A DNA stretch of 13,270 nucleotides from Angelakisella sp. (GTDB taxonomy: Bacteria; Bacillota; Clostridia; Oscillospirales; Ruminococcaceae), in contig WSMP01000031.1 in assembly GCA_013316495.1 (NCBI GenBank), positions 1 through 13,270 on the forward strand, in the 5' to 3' direction. Under the pieces are notes generated by a model. It was not told the origin of the DNA. It was given only the letters and a program-made list of their open reading frames with translations, and made no database searches. How positions within the stretch are numbered: the first letter of the stretch is position 1; each line of letters begins with the position of its first letter. Shown piece after piece: positions 12,275 through 13,270 of this stretch. The position numbers and the translations under genes are program-made.

Positions 12275-13270
12275 CTATTCGTAGATGTTTTGGGGGGTGA
12301 GGGCGGTGGGGTTTTCGGTGACTGCGCGGTTTTGGTATTCCAGGGGCCTCCCCTTTTCCACCAGCCGCCCCATAACGACAAAGCGGTAGCCGTTGGGGTA
12401 GGTGGGGACGATACGGCGGCAGCAGGTGGAAAGGGTCATAATCCGGTCACCGGCGGTGACCTCCACCCCGAAGTCAAAAAGGCTCTTCTTTCTTGCCTCG
12501 GCCAGGATGGCTTCCATCTGGGTGCGGGAAGGGTCCGGGAGATTGTAAACAAAGCTGGTCTTGGTATGGAAGGCGGCAAAAACCTCAAAGACCATGCTCT
12601 CCTCCCCGGTGGCGAAGAGAAAGTAGGGGTGGCTAAGGCAGTAGTCTTTCTTCTGGTAGCGTTTCAGCTCGGTGAAATGCTCAAACTCATGGGAGGCCTC
12701 CACCCCGCCGTCGGGGTTTTCATCCTTGCTGTGGGCGTAAAGGACCAGATTCTGGGACTGGCTGTCCCGGCCAGTCAGGCGGTTGCGAAAATCCGAGACG
12801 ATGGCCCCGTTGACGTCCTCCGCCTTGTAGTCGTTGTGCTTCAGGTAGTAGGTGTTGTCCTCTGTTTGGAACACCGGACTATCGATGGTGGTCTCCCCCA
12901 AATAGAGCCAGCCCACCGTGTCCGGGTTTGCCTCCCGGAAGGCCGCTGCATTTTTCACCATGTCCTCCCGAATCTCCCAAAAGGCCCGGTCGTCCCCCTC
13001 GCTCCAGGCGGAGTGGCTGGCCCCGCTGGAGGAGGCTTCTTCCTGTTCGCTCTCCGGCAGGGGGGCGGAGGGCTGCGGCTCGTCCTGCACCTGGTCCAGA
13101 GGGTCCGGGATGGCGGGCGCGTCCTCCGCCGGAGCCTGTACCGGAGGGGCGGGCTCCATCGGAGCGGTGCTTTCCGGCGGCTCCGCCGGCTGGGAGGGCT
13201 CTTCCGGGAGGGACGACAAGGCAGAGGACGTCAACGGGGCCATCGTCTCGGATTTTCGCAACCGCCTGAC
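12275..13270 (-). CDS. Class B sortase (5' end disrupted or beyond the window)
   Basis: A cysteine transpeptidase of the class B sortase type, which joins surface proteins to peptidoglycan outside the membrane. From the TTG at 13261 there are 328 codons, and the frame is open to the edge. The catalytic set is His177 (LVLYAHSKD), Cys280 (TLSTCCRR) and Arg293 (NGYRFVVMGRL). GWLYLGETTIDSPVFQTEDNTYYL (117-140) is the typical sortase entry strand. Residues ~15-90 form a Pro/Glu/Ser/Ala-rich linker, as found after a membrane anchor, yet no signal or TM segment is present. Codons upstream of 13224 are antisense to the gene's own interior, so the true N-terminus is missing. Most sortases have YGH before the catalytic His; here it is YAH. 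No LPXTG-like substrate is in the window. Confidence 0.85.
   Translation of the reverse strand, partial: VRRLRKSETMAPLTSSALSSLPEEPSQPAEPPESTAPMEPAPPVQAPAEDAPAIPDPLDQVQDEPQPSAPLPESEQEEASSSGASHSAWSEGDDRAFWEIREDMVKNAAAFREANPDTVGWLYLGETTIDSPVFQTEDNTYYLKHNDYKAEDVNGAIVSDFRNRLTGRDSQSQNLVLYAHSKDENPDGGVEASHEFEHFTELKRYQKKDYCLSHPYFLFATGEESMVFEVFAAFHTKTSFVYNLPDPSRTQMEAILAEARKKSLFDFGVEVTAGDRIMTLSTCCRRIVPTYPNGYRFVVMGRLVEKGRPLEYQNRAVTENPTALTPQNIYE
12774..12820 (-). repeat. Inverted repeat, copy inside the sortase gene
   Basis: A 47-bp segment, in frame as EDVNGAIVSDFRNRLT (about residues 148-163), whose exact reverse complement forms the window's last 47 bases. The similarity continues with one mismatch and then seven further matches (to 12828). 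This copy fits the sortase fold and is the original. Confidence 0.95.
13224..13270 (+). repeat. Inverted repeat, copy at the window edge
   Basis: The exact reverse complement of 12774-12820, so the + strand here reads EDVNGAIVSDFRNRLT, matching the sortase on the other strand. After one mismatch (13223), seven further bases match (13216-13222), then similarity stops. The repeat runs to the last base and may continue outside. It could be an inverted chimera at a contig end or a true inverted duplication. Confidence 0.95.

Noticed and set aside
1..13270. CRISPR array, prophage, tRNA or rRNA genes
   Set aside because: No regularly spaced direct repeats, phage structural genes, tRNA cloverleaf or rRNA stretches could be recognised on either strand.

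Overview
The window looks like a piece of a GC-rich Firmicutes chromosome, most likely an Oscillospirales-type gut Clostridium. This rests on the combination of a small ECF-like sigma factor paired with a membrane protein, Mini-RNase III, a YitT family protein, a PduL-type phosphotransacylase, a class B sortase, strong GGAGG-type Shine-Dalgarno sites, and an L27 that starts directly at the mature 'MAHKKGVGSTKNGRDSESKRLG-like' sequence. The taxon is an inference; no rRNA or tRNA is visible. Every convincing gene lies on the minus strand, so transcription runs from high to low coordinates.

Layout in transcription order. (1) 12275-13270: a class B sortase, cut by the window edge; the last 47 bases of the window are an exact inverted copy of an internal piece of the same gene. 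(2) 12222 down to 8753: a TTGACA/TAAAAT promoter and an ~80-nt structured leader, then rplU (L21), rpmA (L27), a hairpin terminator/attenuator, obg (ribosome-assembly GTPase), mrnC (Mini-RNase III, 23S maturation) and a YitT-family membrane protein, closed by a strong terminator. This is mainly a ribosome-biogenesis cluster. (3) 8534-8697: a 164-bp imperfect palindrome flanked by a 7-bp direct repeat, resembling a miniature inverted-repeat element, immediately upstream of the rarA promoter. (4) 8519-6331: rarA (replication-fork AAA+ ATPase) and cutC, from a near-consensus promoter. (5) 6222-5441: pduL as a single-gene unit with its own promoter, 5'UTR hairpin and terminator; no microcompartment genes are nearby. 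(6) 5429-2851: promoter, a possible 9-codon leader peptide, a hypothetical protein, a small two-TM zinc-ribbon protein and prfC (RF3, TTG start), ending in a long hairpin. (7) 2730-1636: a PRK06851-like two-domain ATPase homologue in which both P-loops have lost their key residues. (8) 1619-1: a ygjP-type metallopeptidase with a near-perfect promoter, then a sigma factor and the start of a membrane-anchored probable partner.

Most of the window is housekeeping. The points that stand out are the doubly degenerate PRK06851-like protein, the palindromic element before rarA, the inverted sortase copy at the window end (assembly chimera or real inversion), the probable leader peptide before the hypothetical gene, and the absence of prp together with the absence of a cleavable L27 extension.
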